Positions 12,741-25,022 of a stretch of 64,000 nucleotides of DNA are shown here, piece after piece. Both the position numbers and the translations under genes were made by a program. Below the pieces are notes generated by a model. That model was not told where the DNA came from and searched no databases. It saw only the letters and a program-made list of their open reading frames with translations. The DNA comes from Caprella mutica (taxonomy: Eukaryota; Arthropoda; Malacostraca; Amphipoda; Caprellidae), in assembly GCA_947561585.1 (NCBI GenBank), contig CANNZV010001610.1, positions 54,263 through 118,262 on the forward strand. Reading direction: 5' to 3'. Numbering within the stretch: the first letter of the stretch is position 1; every line of letters begins with the position of its first letter.

Positions 12741-13925
12741 CTCATAGAAAATGAGAGAAATAATCAAGGAGTGACAATTATAAATTTCTTGTTACTTTTC
12801 TTCACTTTAGTTACCGTTTGGTAATTAAACTGAGTTGTGATTTGATAACTAAAGCGGGGGATGCCGGGGTACTACGATACTATTGTCATTGGTCCAAACA
12901 GTGTCTTAAATGAGACGACAAGGAGCGTGGAGCCCATTTCCTGGCCTCCTATGGACAAGACCCAAAAGGAAAAAAGGCATTAGATATACACAGAATTACA
13001 TGAAAACAAACTTCCTACTTGTTCTTTTACCAGATGAGGAAAGATCCACCCTTGATTGTCTGGATGGATTGGTTAAAGTTTGAATCCTACTGTAGCTGTT
13101 TATCCACAGTGGTTTCATCGTCAACAAGGAGGCTGAGGCTTTTATGTTTAAAGTGGGCATCATTGGTGAAACGTTAATTGGCCCTATCCGAGTACCAGAG
13201 GGTGTAAACCTAACCCATCCTACATTGCCTCTTTTGTTGAGTACTTGTTCCTTTGGCTTAATGGTTGCCAATTATCTCGTTAGCAAAAGATGATTTTCTT
13301 GTCTTACTTCGCACAAATCTCATGCATGAAGGGTACAATTTCTTTCCTCATATCTCTGGGCATCAAGTGAGAGACTCTTATGACTTGATTGTCTTGTTCT
13401 CTGGTCGTAGCCCCATTTGATAATTTCCCTGAATTTTCATTTGAGACATTACATCAGGACTGTTTTAACGTAAGACCAATGACAGCCATGTCAAAAATGG
13501 AGGCACTAGTGACATTTAGCTGGCCCTTATGACCTGCCTGCGTATTTTTCACATATTTCGAGGAGAAATTCTTTTTCTCGTACCCACATCTCTCCTTGGG
13601 TTTGTGTCGGGATTTCCAAAAAATAAACTAATGTTCTCTTAACCCTTCCAAGTTATAAACCTAACATATAGAATATATAAACCTTAACCCTTCTGCAGGA
13701 CCTGCTCCATTTTTACCCTCTCGGTAGAAGTTAATCGTCCATTTTTTGGCTTTTTCACTGAGCTGCAATTAAAGCGATGAACAGTTAAAATGCCTTCGAA
13801 ATACATAAACGTTCATTACTTTCCAATTTTCTCATGGATTCAAAAATATTTCAGTAAGATACTAACATAGAAGCAATCTTCCAGTGACCAAAGTTTCACT
13901 ACTGCACGATCAATATTATTAAAAA
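12741..13925. other. No recognised feature
   Basis: Intronic DNA with somewhat higher GC at 12850-13650. A minus-strand open frame (12996-13271) shows no motif I recognise. It could be degenerate upstream sequence of the adjacent Gypsy element, but no gag or protease motif could be read. Confidence 0.4.
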
Positions 13926-13989
13926 TTATTCACAAAATAGTGATCTGTAATAAAGCGATGGACGCAGTTTAGACGCTTCAGTGAATGAA

Positions 13990-15440
13990 GAGTTAGACAT
14001 ATCTCCGAGACTAAGAATCGAAACGAGGAATAGTGAAATCGAAAGACTGTAAACCCGTGGTTGTTCTAATTTATTAGAAGAAGAGCAGTCTAATATTGCT
14101 GCTATGTGTGAAACATTCTCTGACACTTTTTCCACTATTCCAGGATACAGTGAAACTGTTACACACCGGATAGATTTGTTGACTACCGAACCTATTCGAT
14201 CTAAAGTGTATCCCATACCAGTGCATCTTCAGGAAGACTTCAATGCTGAAGTCGAGACTCGAGAAGCTTCTTACCCTTGGATTATACAGAGATCTACATC
14301 AGATTACTGCTCACATCCAGTAATGGTCAAACAAACAGATGGAACTTACAGATTAGCCATTAACTTCAGAGCCCTAAATCAGGTTACCAGGTTTGACGTT
14401 GAAGGAGAGTTTCATAAGTTTTCTGGATGCCAGTACTTTCTGAGATAGACATTACCAAAGCTTACCATCAGGTTAACTTGGAGGAAAAATCTAGAAAAAT
14501 ATTCTGCGTTCCCAACCGCTAGAGGTTTAATGGAATATGTCCGATTACCTTTTGGGCGGTATCGGCTTGTGCTACGTATGCCCGATTAATGAGGATTGTG
14601 CTCGAAAAAATAGGAGCCACTTTCTTCTTCGACAATATACTTATATTTTCAAGGTTGTGGGAAGAACATTTGGAAACGCTGAATAAAGTGTTTGGTAGAG
14701 TTCAGAAACATGTGTTGACAGTTAATCCCTCCACATATAAGTTTGGTTTTTCTGCCATAAATTATTTATGGTTTGTGGTATCAGGACAGTCCAGTCCTTA
14801 GAGCTTCAAGAAGAAAAGGCTAGGGTGATGAAAGAAGTGTGTCCGCCATCTACGAAAAAGGAACTTCGATCTCTCCTAGGTTTTGTGTCTTTTTATAGAC
14901 AATTCGTACCAAACATGGTCACTATTACCACTAATCTAACTGACATGCTGAAAAAAAAACATGACAGAGCCACTACAATACACTGACGAAGATATGAAGT
15001 ATTTCCATCAACTTAAAGGCGTTTTGACGTCCATCCCCGTTTTGAGAATACCTAACTTAAAGGAAACTTTTGTAGTAAGAAGTGACAGTTCGGACGTTGG
15101 GTAAGGAGCCGTACTGTTGCAATACTAAGAAAACATTCCCCACCCTGTAGCTTTCGCCAGCAGAAAACTTCTGTCAGCTAAAAAAAACTATTCGACCATT
15201 GAGTAGGAATGTTTAGCTATCGTCTTCGCTATTAAGAAGTTTTCAGCCTATTTGCTGGGGAAAGATTTCGTACTGGAGCTGGAGACCGATCATCGTCCTC
15301 TGGTTTATTTAACCAAAATGAAGAATATGAATTCTCGTATAGCTCGATAAGCTTTAATGCTGCAGTCTTATAAATTTTCCATCATTTATATTCCTGGTCC
15401 TGAAAACCTAGGGACTGACTACTTATCTAAAAAATTCTGA
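13990..15440 (+). pseudogene. Ty3/Gypsy retrotransposon pol remnant
   Basis: Plus-strand reading in several frames. The entry to reverse transcriptase (THRIDLLTTEPIRSKVYPIP, VMVKQTDGTYRLAINFRALN) is at 14158-14390. The catalytic box appears as FFDNILIFS in place of YxDD (about 14625), and the thumb/connection as STKKELRSLLGFVSFYRQF (about 14850). RNase H follows with stops (AVLLQY, HPVAFASRKLL, ETDHRPLVYLTKM, YIPGPENLGTDYLSK; 15100-15435). Frameshifts and stops disable it. No integrase follows: within about 60 bp of RNase H comes a purine run (GGAGGGGGGAAGAA) and an LTR-like start. Integrase was either deleted or placed elsewhere. Confidence 0.87.
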
Positions 15441-15503
15441 GACTTGGTGGTTTGAATTCAAAACCGTAAGGTTTTTAGTCGATTGGAGGGGGGAAGAACT
15501 TTT

Positions 15504-15676
15504 GTTATGGTGCGTTCCCGTGTTAAAGAACTCGAAGAACGTTTGTTCAAGGTACGAAGTACGGTACATCGGTTAGCGTTCCCGTGCAATATGCACGATT
15601 CCGTGGTATAGGAATAAATATCACTAAATAATTAGGGATATTAATAATCACAAATTTAGTTTGGTCGGTTTAAACC
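15504..15676 (+). repeat. Probable Gypsy 3' LTR, left part
   Basis: TGTTATGGTGCG directly follows a polypurine run at about 15486-15500, as an LTR start should. The sequence is cut by the BEL/Pao element at 15677 and appears to resume at 23402. No 5' LTR copy was found for comparison. Confidence 0.45.
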
Positions 15677-16165
15677 TGTGCTGGCCGTAAACGACCAGCA
15701 TTAATTTTTCCTATAATTTATCAACTGGTTTATTTTCTGATACCACTACTATATCTGTGTGTAACTGTGTGGTTCACACATTTATTGGAACTACAGTCTG
15801 GATCGCACGCATCACCGAAACAGTTCTGCCTGAGTTGTTTCGGTGCTGATTTTTCTATTTATTTATGATTTCCAGTGTTATAAGATAATTCAACTATATT
15901 TACTTCGCTTTATACTTTCTTTACTTTATTCTAGATTCCATTAATTGATCAATATTCACTAGTAAGCCCCTATTATTGCCTTTCCAATCAGCCTCTCAAA
16001 TCCGTCACTGTGGTACGTTTCTTTTTTCTTCTAATATTGTTATATTTCCACTTATTTAGAGTGTTGTTTATTTACAAATGTTCATATTTACAGCTTTACG
16101 TCATCGCTAGGACTGGTTCAATAAAATAACTTCAGCTCAAGAAACGTTTTATTCCGGCCTAGACA
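15677..16165 (+). repeat. BEL/Pao 5' LTR
   Basis: 489 bp, TG...CA ends. It should hold the promoter and polyadenylation signals; an AATAAAA lies at about 16121 near the right end. Differences from the 3' LTR seen: CTAGATTCC against CTAGAATCC, and TTTCCACTT against TTTCTACTT. Confidence 0.96.
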
Positions 16166-16223
16166 GTAAAGCACACGGAGGAGAGAATTGGATTGAGCAG
16201 CCCAGGGTGGAAAAACAAACCAG

Positions 16224-19200
16224 ATGATCACCACCTCTGGTAAATATGTTCCATTTTTAGTTATAAACTACCCATCTAATTCTACTCTGGTAAAAATGTC
16301 AGGATTAGATAAAAGACAAAGATTTAAGTCTCTCAGAGAATTAGAAAAGACTTGTGAACAGAATAAAGATATCTTATTGTATTCATTGGAGAGTGATTTC
16401 TCAGCTATAGATCAAAATGACCATCAATTACTCACAATAGCAAACCAAATTAAGAAAAGATTTTCTGATTACCATGATTCATGCATTGAATTTGTAAATT
16501 CTTTAACCAAACATGCAGCATTAGAAACCGCACAAGAAAATAGAAGTTAGAGATTTAGACTAAGAAAAGAAACTCATGAAGCTTTGAGCATAATAAATAG
16601 TTTAAGAAAGACAATAGGTGTTGATTCAATATCTAATATAGAAACAGAAAGTATAAGGACTCTAAGTCAGAAATCTGACAAACATTCTTCTTTTTTAAAT
16701 TGTCCCAGTGTTAAATCAGATTCTGTTACACCAACTGCATGTGAATTAGTCCTACAGAAACAGTGTCTAGATGAAAAAAGAAAATTACTCCAAATGGAGA
16801 GTGAAGTGGAAAAAATAGAGAGGCAAAGTTCACATGCAAGAGAAGAGTTAGAAATCCAGAAAAGAGTATCTGCATTAAATCTACAAGAAAGTAGACTTGA
16901 GTTTCAAATGAATCTTGATCAAATTGTTTCTGATGTCCAATCAATCAAAAACATACATGATAATGAAGCAATTAAGAGCTTCAACATCCCTCAAGATCCA
17001 CCAGAGGTCATAGTAGCCTCTTTTATATGTGACACATCAAATGTAAACCAAATAACTACCCACAGTGTCACTCTTTCTGCTTCAAGCCCAATCTTTACAC
17101 CAGTTTCTTCATTTGGTACACCACATATAAGCCCTCAAGCAATTCATTCATCTACTCATCAAACTATGCCTACAGTAAACTCCTCAATAATTCCTGCAAC
17201 CACTACTTCTATTTTCCCTTCCCACAACTTCCCTCTCTCAAGCTTTGCCCAAGCTACTCCCCTCATTAGTGCACCTTCTTCAGATAGGAATGAAGTGCTG
17301 AGATCAGCAGTCCAAAGCACAATGTCTGCAGTTTACTCACCATTAGTTTCAGCTACTGTGTCACCAACACTGCCGCCATTGACGACGGATTTTCATCTTC
17401 CTGTGGTGTCAGCTGCACATACTCCTGTAGTATCAAGCGTTCAACCTTCTACTGCACTGAATAATCCTCTTCATCCAGTGTACACATTACAGGCAGTACC
17501 TTCACTCATACACATGGGAGGTGCAATCAATTCTGTAACTAGTCCTCTAATTGCACCTCAATTAACCCAATCTGGTGTGCCCCCTCAAATGTTGAATTCT
17601 ACTACAGTGGGGAGTGGCCTACGTATTGATGCGGCCAATCAATGTCCTTTAAATGTCCATAACTCCCATATCGATGTAATGTTGTCTCATCTGCTGAAGC
17701 AAGACCTATTCAAGAAAGCAGTTGACCCCTTTGATGGTGACCCATTTCGATATCATCCATGGATTAGTCTTTTGTCTAATCGCATAGCAAACTTGAACTT
17801 GAGTAGTTTGGACATTATAGATGTTTTGTTGGCTAACACATCCGGCAAACCATTCAATATGATTAAAAACTATAATGCTGCAGCAGGATATTCAAGTCCT
17901 CAAGTCACTCTTCAGAACATATTGGCTGCTTTACATAGAGAGTTCGGTTCCAGTTTGAGAGTCTCTTCTGAATTATTAAAGAGGCTAGATAATTTTCCCA
18001 CGATGAGGACCGGTCAAGACGACAAGATGAGAGAACTTTGCGTCTTTTGTGAAATTCTATTGAGTAACATGCCACACTGTCCCGATCTTTCAGTATTTAA
18101 TTATGTGATCGGCTGCAGTAGGGTTTGGTGCAAGCTGCCTGAAACCATACACAATAAGTGGAGAGCTTGTGGACATAATTATGAGAAAACTCACCCTGGA
18201 ATTCACCCCACTTTTAATGTTTTTGTTGACTTTATAAAGGATCAAGTTGATACTCTGTCGAATCCTAACTACATGATTTCCTCACTGTACAAGGCAAAAT
18301 CTGCTAGAAATTTTCAAACCACGGTGGAACCTGCATCCGTTGAAGCATCTGTTAAATGCCTTATTCATCCATCTTCTTCTCATGAACTTAGTGAATGCAA
18401 GAATTTCATTAGACGTAATCACCAGGAGAAGATGAAATTCCTCAATGAACACAAACTGTGCTATGTATGTGTGGGAAATCATTTCAGGAAAGACTGTAAG
18501 GCAGATGTGAAGTGTGAGAGATGCGGCTACAAGCATCTGACTATTATGCACAATGAAAACGTAGTGTTAAAGTCTAGAATGAAATTCAGAAGTTTACCCC
18601 CGTCAAGTATAGGTTATGACAATCGCCTCAAGAACGTCAGCAGAAATGATCGCAAAAACAACCATGCAAGTGCCTACTGCAGTGAATTGTGTGGAAGTGA
18701 ATTTGAAAATGTCAGCTGTTCCAAGACCCTCTTAGTCGAATTGTGTATACCAGATAGAAGTGCAGAAACTATTAAGTGTTATGCAATCATCGATGAACAA
18801 AGTAACCGTTCCTTTGCCGATCCCAAGTTACTTGAGTTATTCGATATTGAAACTCCCATCGAGGAATATTTCCTCACAACCCTCTCAGGCTACAAGAGTC
18901 GCGTTCAAGGCTCCGTTATAAATGGCCTGCAGATAAAAGGAATCTATGAATCTGACGTCTACCCTCTTCCTGCATTGCTGACATGTGATTCTATTCCAGA
19001 CACTAAAGGTGAAGTTGCTACTCCTGCCATTGTGAAGGCTCACCCTCACATCTCTGCAGTTGCCCACAAGTTCCCTGATATAGATCACGAGGCACAAGTC
19101 CTTCTCCTACTTGGACGAGATTGTCAAGATATCATGCGAACCACATGCTATGGTCATAAGCCACCTTATGTGCACCATACCGCACTAGGTTGGAGCGTGG

Positions 19201-22200
19201 TAGGATCAGTATGTCAATCCAAGTGCACCATAACTTCTAAAAGTACTGTTATGAAAACCATTATCAGCCACGATCATTTTTCTTCTCCCATCCCTTGCTT
19301 CCCCACACGCTCTAGTTACTCTGTCTTTGATACCCATGCAGATGACGAGTTGCCAGGACTCTCATCCGAAGACAGAAAGTTCATTGACTTGATGCAAGAC
19401 TCCATCACAACTAATGCAAAGGGAAACCTCGTCATGCCACTTCCCTTCAGAAATCCAACAATACAGCTCCCTGACAATTGCTCCGCTGTATATGTAAGAA
19501 CTGCGAACACGTTAAGAAGACTTTCGAAAGATTCAGATAGACTCAAAGAATGCCTTGATGTGATGGAGCGCTATCTAAGCAATGGGCACGTTGAACAAGT
19601 TCCCCAAAACGAAACGTCTAGAACAGGCAGAGAATGGTTCATACCGGTATTCCCCGTCACTCACCACAAAAAAGGAAAAACCAGAATAGTTTTTGACAGC
19701 ACAGCCTCGTTTAAAGGAAAAAGTTTAAACACTGAATTAATGCAAGGGCCTGACGAAAATAATAGACTGAAGGGCGTTCTGCTGCGTTTCCGTCTTGGTC
19801 CAATCGGTTTTATAGCGGACATTCAGATGATGTTCCATTCTTTCTATTTACCTCATGAGCATAAAGATTTTGTACGCTACTTCTGGTTCAAAGACAATGA
19901 CCACACTCAACCATTAGTGCAGTACAGAGCAAGCGTGCACGTTTTTGGCAACAAATCATCGCCAGCGGTAGCCACATACGGACTCAGGTATGCAGCCGAG
20001 CACGCTGATTGTGTTGGCGAAACCCTAGCAAGGCAGTTCATAGAGAACAACTTCTATGTTGACGACGCCCATGGAGCAACAGAGTCTGCCGAAGAGGCCA
20101 TTTGCCTTCTTAAAGACACTTCCAAGATATTGAAACAGTATAATATTGTACTCCACAAAATCAACTCTAATAGCAACGAAGTCTTGGAAGCATTTAATGA
20201 AACCGAGAAATCTGACACATCGGCATTAATCGAGTTGAAGAAGTCAGATTCTCAAATACAGAAAACTCTAGGAATAGCCTGGAACACTCAATCTGATGAG
20301 TTCGTAATGACTGTCGCTCTTCCAAAGAAACCATTCACGAAAAGAGGTGTAGTGGCAGTAGTCAATTCTATCTTTGACCCATTGGGTTTGGTGTCTCCCA
20401 TAACATTAGGAGGCAAACTCATTCAGCGTAAAATTCTCCCATCTAAGAAGCACTCCACTGAGGAACTCCAGCAATACGGATGGGATGATGCACTACCACT
20501 GCAGTATCTACCTTCTTGGATTGCCTGGAATAGTTCCTTAGAGGATATATCCAAGATAAAGCTCCGCCGCAGTATTGTTCCTAAAGACTTCGGAGATATT
20601 GGTAAACGAACGATTCATGTATTTTCTGATGCCTCTGAAGAGGCGATCGGATATGTCTGCTACTCAGAGTTTCGCAATGAAGAAGGTGTCAAGAACATTT
20701 CATTTGTTTGTGCATCTTCAAAGGTAGCCCCTATAGGAGCAGTTTCCATACCAAGACTGGAGCTATGTGCAGCGGTTGAGGCGGCCAAAGCTTCAGTGGA
20801 GATAAACTCTGAACTTGGGCTATCGCCTGAAGATACTTACCTCTACACCGACAGTATGGTAGTCCTTGGCTACCTAAAGAACAGCGAGAAGAGATTCGCA
20901 AGATATGTATCACGAAGAATCAACATAATAACAACCTTGTTGCCATCCACATCTTGGAGATACGTTTCTACTAAAGAAAACCCTGCAGATATAGCATCCC
21001 GTCCTCATTCACCACAATCACTCCTAGATTCATGTTGGCTAATCGGCTCAGGTTTTCTTCACACTGATGACGAGTACGATATGATTGAGGTAGAATCAGC
21101 TTTAGACGATTTGGAACTCCCAGAAGTCGTCGAGAACAATGTCGTTACTTTGACAAGCAAAGTAGAATCCTGTTCTGTATTCTATTCTCTTTTCCTTAGA
21201 TCTAATAACTGGTTATTTATCTTAAATGTTGTTCGCAAAGTAATTAGGTTTGCATTCTATTGGCGAGATACTGTTAGTCGGAGTTTAGGTATTCCATTGG
21301 CTTTACGACCTATCCCAAATTTCCGTTATATATTGAATATCCTAATCCATGATGCCCAATTGCACAGTTATTATATTCTTTTTTCTCCTCAGGGAGAACT
21401 CAGCTTGCCAAAGTCACATCATTTGCACACTCTCAGCATTTTTCTCACAGATGAGGGCGTTATTAGAGTGGGAGGACGCATACAAAATGCAGAAGTTTCT
21501 TACGACGAGAAACACCCTTACCTTATTCCCCACGATCATCCCTTGGACACGGTAATTGTGCTCCATTATCACTCGCTAACGAAACATCAAGGAAGACACG
21601 TGACTATGGGAGCTATACGAAGCAACGGTTTCTACATTGAAAAAGGAAAGAAAATAGTTCAAAGGATCATAGGTCAGTGCGTCATCTGTAGAAAACTTAG
21701 ATCAAAATTAGGTGTACAGAAGATGGCAAATCTCCCTACAGACCGCCTTGAAGAATCACCTCCATTTACGAACACCGGCATCGATGTGTTTGGACCTTAT
21801 TTGGTAACTGATGGCAAGTCCACGAAAAGAACCAACTCCTCTAAGAAATCCTGGGTCCTACTATTTACTTGTCTTGTATCTAGAGGAATTCATCTGGAAC
21901 CTCTCCCTAGCATGGATACTTCATCATTTGTAAATGCACTCCGACGCTTCTTTTCAATCAGGGGAGTCTGCAAGTGTCTGCGGAGTGACAGAGGTACGAA
22001 CTTCGTTGGTGCCCTCAATCAGGGTGCTACCTTGACAGAGATTGAGAGGGAAGTTACTTCTCATGACTGCAAGTGGATAATGAACCCTCCTCATTCGAGC
22101 CATATGGGTGGACCATGGGAAAGAAAAATTGGCCAAGTGCGGAGAATTTTAGACACAACTTACCTGAAAATTCGAGATCATGCCTTGTCACGCGACGAAT

Positions 22201-22703
22201 TCTCCACGCTCCTAGCAGAGTCGGCCGCCATTGTGAACAATACTCCTCTAACAGCCATCTCAGCAAGCCCTGAAGAACTAATCCCAATCAGTCCTGCTAA
22301 GCTTCTGACTTTAAAAGATCAACCGAATCCCCAATCCATCGCCAACGTGACCGAGTCAGATATCTTACAATATGGTAAGAGGAGATGGAAAAGGATCCAA
22401 TATCTTAGTGAGATCTTCTGGCGGAGATGGCGAGTTGAACATTTGCAAACCCTTCAAGAACGCAACAAATGGCAACTTCCAAAGCGTTCACTAGCTGTAG
22501 GAGATATTGTCCTTCTCAGAGACAAGCAAGTGAAGAGGAATGAGTGGCCAATGGCTCGCGTTACAGCCATAAAGAAGAGTAATGACGACCTCGTCAGAAG
22601 TGTAAGAATATCTGTTCCAGGCCGGAATCTGGGATCCCCAAGTCGTGAATACGACAGACCCATTCATGAACTTGTTCTATTAATTGAAATTGAAAATCAA
22701 TAG
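16224..22703 (+). CDS. BEL/Pao Gag-Pol polyprotein with one in-frame amber codon
   Basis: A single frame of 2160 codons interrupted once, by TAG at 16548-16550 (codon 109). Order after the stop: a coiled-coil-like Gag stretch (about 16750-16950), a long Ser/Thr/Pro linker, a DUF1759-type Gag region (FDGDPFRYHPW, 17731), CCHC-type zinc knuckles (CYVCVGNHFRKDC, about 18457), an aspartic-protease-like block with IIDEQSN where DTG/DSG-type motifs lie (18786), and reverse transcriptase with YVDD (20055-20066). RNase H (VFSDAS, about 20620) follows, then integrase with an HHCC finger (about 21563-21700) and catalytic Asp, Asp, Glu in DVFGPY, LRSDRGTNF and GGPWERKIG, and a DUF5641-like tail. The start could be 16224 or the next in-frame ATG at about 16296. 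The stop is either a recent lesion or a recoding site; no standard leaky context follows it. Confidence 0.95.
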
Positions 22704-22907
22704 CTTAATTTATTCATAAATTTGTACTGCTTGTATCTCAGAAATAATGTATTATTTTTGATGATTGATAAATAACTATTGTCGTTTATAATTTATTGTG
22801 AACATGTAGCTATATCATGTTATTGAGTAGGTATTATAGGTTATTATTTACTAAAATTCTTGTAGTTTTGTATTTGCTATAAGCGACTTCTCAAGTCGAG
22901 TGAGGAG

Positions 22908-23396
22908 TGTGCTGGCCGTAAACGACCAGCATTAATTTTTCCTATAATTTATCAACTGGTTTATTTTCTGATACCACTACTATATCTGTGTGTAACTGTG
23001 TGGTTCACACATTTATTGGAACTACAGTCTGGATCGCACGCATCACCGAAACAGTTCTGCCTGAGTTGTTTCGGTGCTGATTTTTCTATTTATTTATGAT
23101 TTCCAGTGTTATAAGATAATTCAACTATATTTACTTCGCTTTATACTTTCTTTACTTTATTCTAGAATCCATTAATTGATCAATATTCACTAGTAAGCCC
23201 CTATTATTGCCTTTCCAATCAGCCTCTCAAATCCGTCACTGTGGTACGTTTCTTTTTTCTTCTAATATTGTTATATTTCTACTTATTTAGAGTGTTGTTT
23301 ATTTACAAATGTTCATATTTACAGCTTTACGTCATCGCTAGGACTGGTTCAATAAAATAACTTCAGCTCAAGAAACGTTTTATTCCGGCCTAGACA
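22908..23396 (+). repeat. BEL/Pao 3' LTR
   Basis: 489 bp, same ends as the 5' LTR, about 99.6 percent identical by eye. Followed directly by the second AAACC target copy. Confidence 0.96.
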
Positions 23397-23401
23397 AAAC
23401 C

Positions 23402-23687
23402 GTTTAATTAATCATCAATTGATCTCCAAACATGTTATGTTATGTCAATTATCAATGTTATTAATTTACCAACAAGAATAGGTATTTCTCCCGCCTTTTT
23501 CGTTTGTTTGTTTATGTTTGTGAAGTCACGAAGGACAGTTCGATGTACTATTTACCGTGTCGTCGAGTTCTACGAACTTGACGAACGTTCTTCGTCACGG
23601 GAACGGTTGGTTCTCGTAGAACTGAGGACGTCCTTAGAGTTCTTCGGCACGGGAGCACACCATAAGGACCACCATTCTTGGGTAACA
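23402..23687 (+). repeat. Probable Gypsy 3' LTR, right part
   Basis: If 15504-15676 is the left part, joining across the BEL/Pao insertion gives an LTR of roughly 460 bp ending near TAACA (23683-23687). The GC-richer stretch 23530-23660 with repeated GAACG/CGTTC motifs resembles the GTTCCCGTG/GAACG motifs at 15510-15595, consistent with one LTR. Confidence 0.4.
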
Positions 23688-23945
23688 TCTAAATATTGTC
23701 TTATTACATTTCTTTCATTTTCTTCAAACCTTTAAAATCAACCTAGCTTCACTATTTTTTTTTTTTTTTTTATAACTATGAAATTGCTCGTGGAAAATTA
23801 GAATAATATTCGTATTATTGGATCAGTAGATAGTATGAATAGAGAGCGTTAAAGTGATCCACCATTAAGTGTTTGGTAGCTCTGAAAGGCTCTAGTGCTA
23901 ATAGAGATTTTGTGTTCCAGATCTTTTCACTTGTAGTGCGTTTAA

Positions 23946-24816
23946 GGGGACCGTCCGTAAATTTTGTAAACAAATTTATTAATAAAGCTACGGTTATGAA
24001 ACTTGGTTCCTAAATATAAAATTGAATAATATTATGTTTTTGTTCGTGGCATTTTTTCGATTAGACGCATAGAAAACAAGTTATTCGAATTTCGAACGAA
24101 TTTCGAACTGGGTATTCAAACATGTACTTCTAATACAGTTTTTGTAGCTACGGGTTTGCGGTTTTTTTCATTCGATTCTCCTGGTGATTCTCTACAAAAG
24201 CCTGAAGATCGATTTTTGAATTTCGAATTTGTTTACGAAAAATTTGATTTTTCGTGAAAAAACTAAAATTTTCAAAAAAAAAAAAAATTATATTTCTAAA
24301 AAAAAAAATTGTATTTCGAAATTCAAAAATCGATCCTCAAGCTTTTGTAGAGAATTACCAGGAGAATCGAATGAAAAAAACTGCAATGCTCTAGCTTCAA
24401 CCAAAAAAATGTGCGGGGTTTTGAATTACAAGATTTGTAGATCTCAAAATTAGTAGGAATTTCCTTTCAAAGTTTGATGATCTGACACGCAGCATCCATC
24501 CACTTCGAAGGTTTAGGGATAACTGAGCAATCTTTCTTTGCATTCATTGATGTGGGCGTTATATAGTGGTAGGTTAGATACCAGATATAGCGAGATAATT
24601 AATTATTACGAATTATAATTGGCTGAGAGATGGTTTTTAGAGTACATATTGACTCCCTATCCCCCGGCCCACTTTTCCCTTTCTCCCTCTCCCCAGGGGG
24701 TTAGAGTTATACGAGACTTCTGATATTTTGCACACACTATAAGAAGGTTATAAAACAACTATTTACACAATAAAAAAAAAAGATAAAATTTTGAGATTTC
24801 TTCGCGGACGGTCCCC
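23946..24816. mobile_element. 871-bp TTAA-flanked MITE (piggyBac-like ends)
   Basis: Terminal inverted repeat GGGGACCGTCCG on the left and its exact complement on the right, each bordered by TTAA (23942-23945 and 24817-24820), the piggyBac-type target. A second, inner palindrome surrounds about 24290 (CTCCTGGTGATTCTCTACAA with a diverged complement near 24350-24375), so most of the central part can fold. No transposase; non-autonomous. Confidence 0.9.
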
Positions 24817-24891
24817 TTAACTGATACACGAGAAAATATTCTCAATGGTGTAATTTTTGAATTATCACTAAATTGAATACGGCCTGCTAGC

Positions 24892-25022
24892 GATTGAAAC
24901 TAGTTACCGCTATTTGAAACTAGTTACCGTTATTTGAAACTGGTTGCAGCTATTTGATACTAATTGCCCCTATTGAAACTAATTTGTTGCTTTTTAAAGC
25001 TAATTTGTCGTTACCTGAGCTA
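24892..25022 (+). repeat. 20-bp minisatellite
   Basis: About six imperfect units of TTGAAACTAGTTACCGCTAT, decaying to the right (TTGATACTAATTGCCCCTAT, then AAGCTAATTTGTCGTTACC). Intronic, no coding sense. Confidence 0.8.

Larger units (their letters stand above)
15677..23396 (+). mobile_element. BEL/Pao LTR retrotransposon, nearly intact
   Basis: A 7720-bp element: two 489-bp LTRs starting TGTGCTGGCC and ending TAGACA, a long gag-pol frame, and a 5-bp target duplication AAACC (15672-15676 and 23397-23401), the usual size for BEL/Pao. By eye the LTRs differ at two positions, which implies a recent insertion. A short purine tract (GAGTGAGGAG) precedes the 3' LTR. No canonical primer-binding site abuts the 5' LTR; TGGATTGAGCAG starts 24 bp downstream (16189) and is only a candidate. 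Confidence 0.97.

Noticed and set aside
12996..13271. Minus-strand 91-residue frame in the intron
   Set aside because: No recognisable domain or start context; left unannotated beyond a spacer note.
16726..22663. Antisense and out-of-frame ORFs inside the BEL/Pao element
   Set aside because: They overlap the long gag-pol frame and show no family motif.
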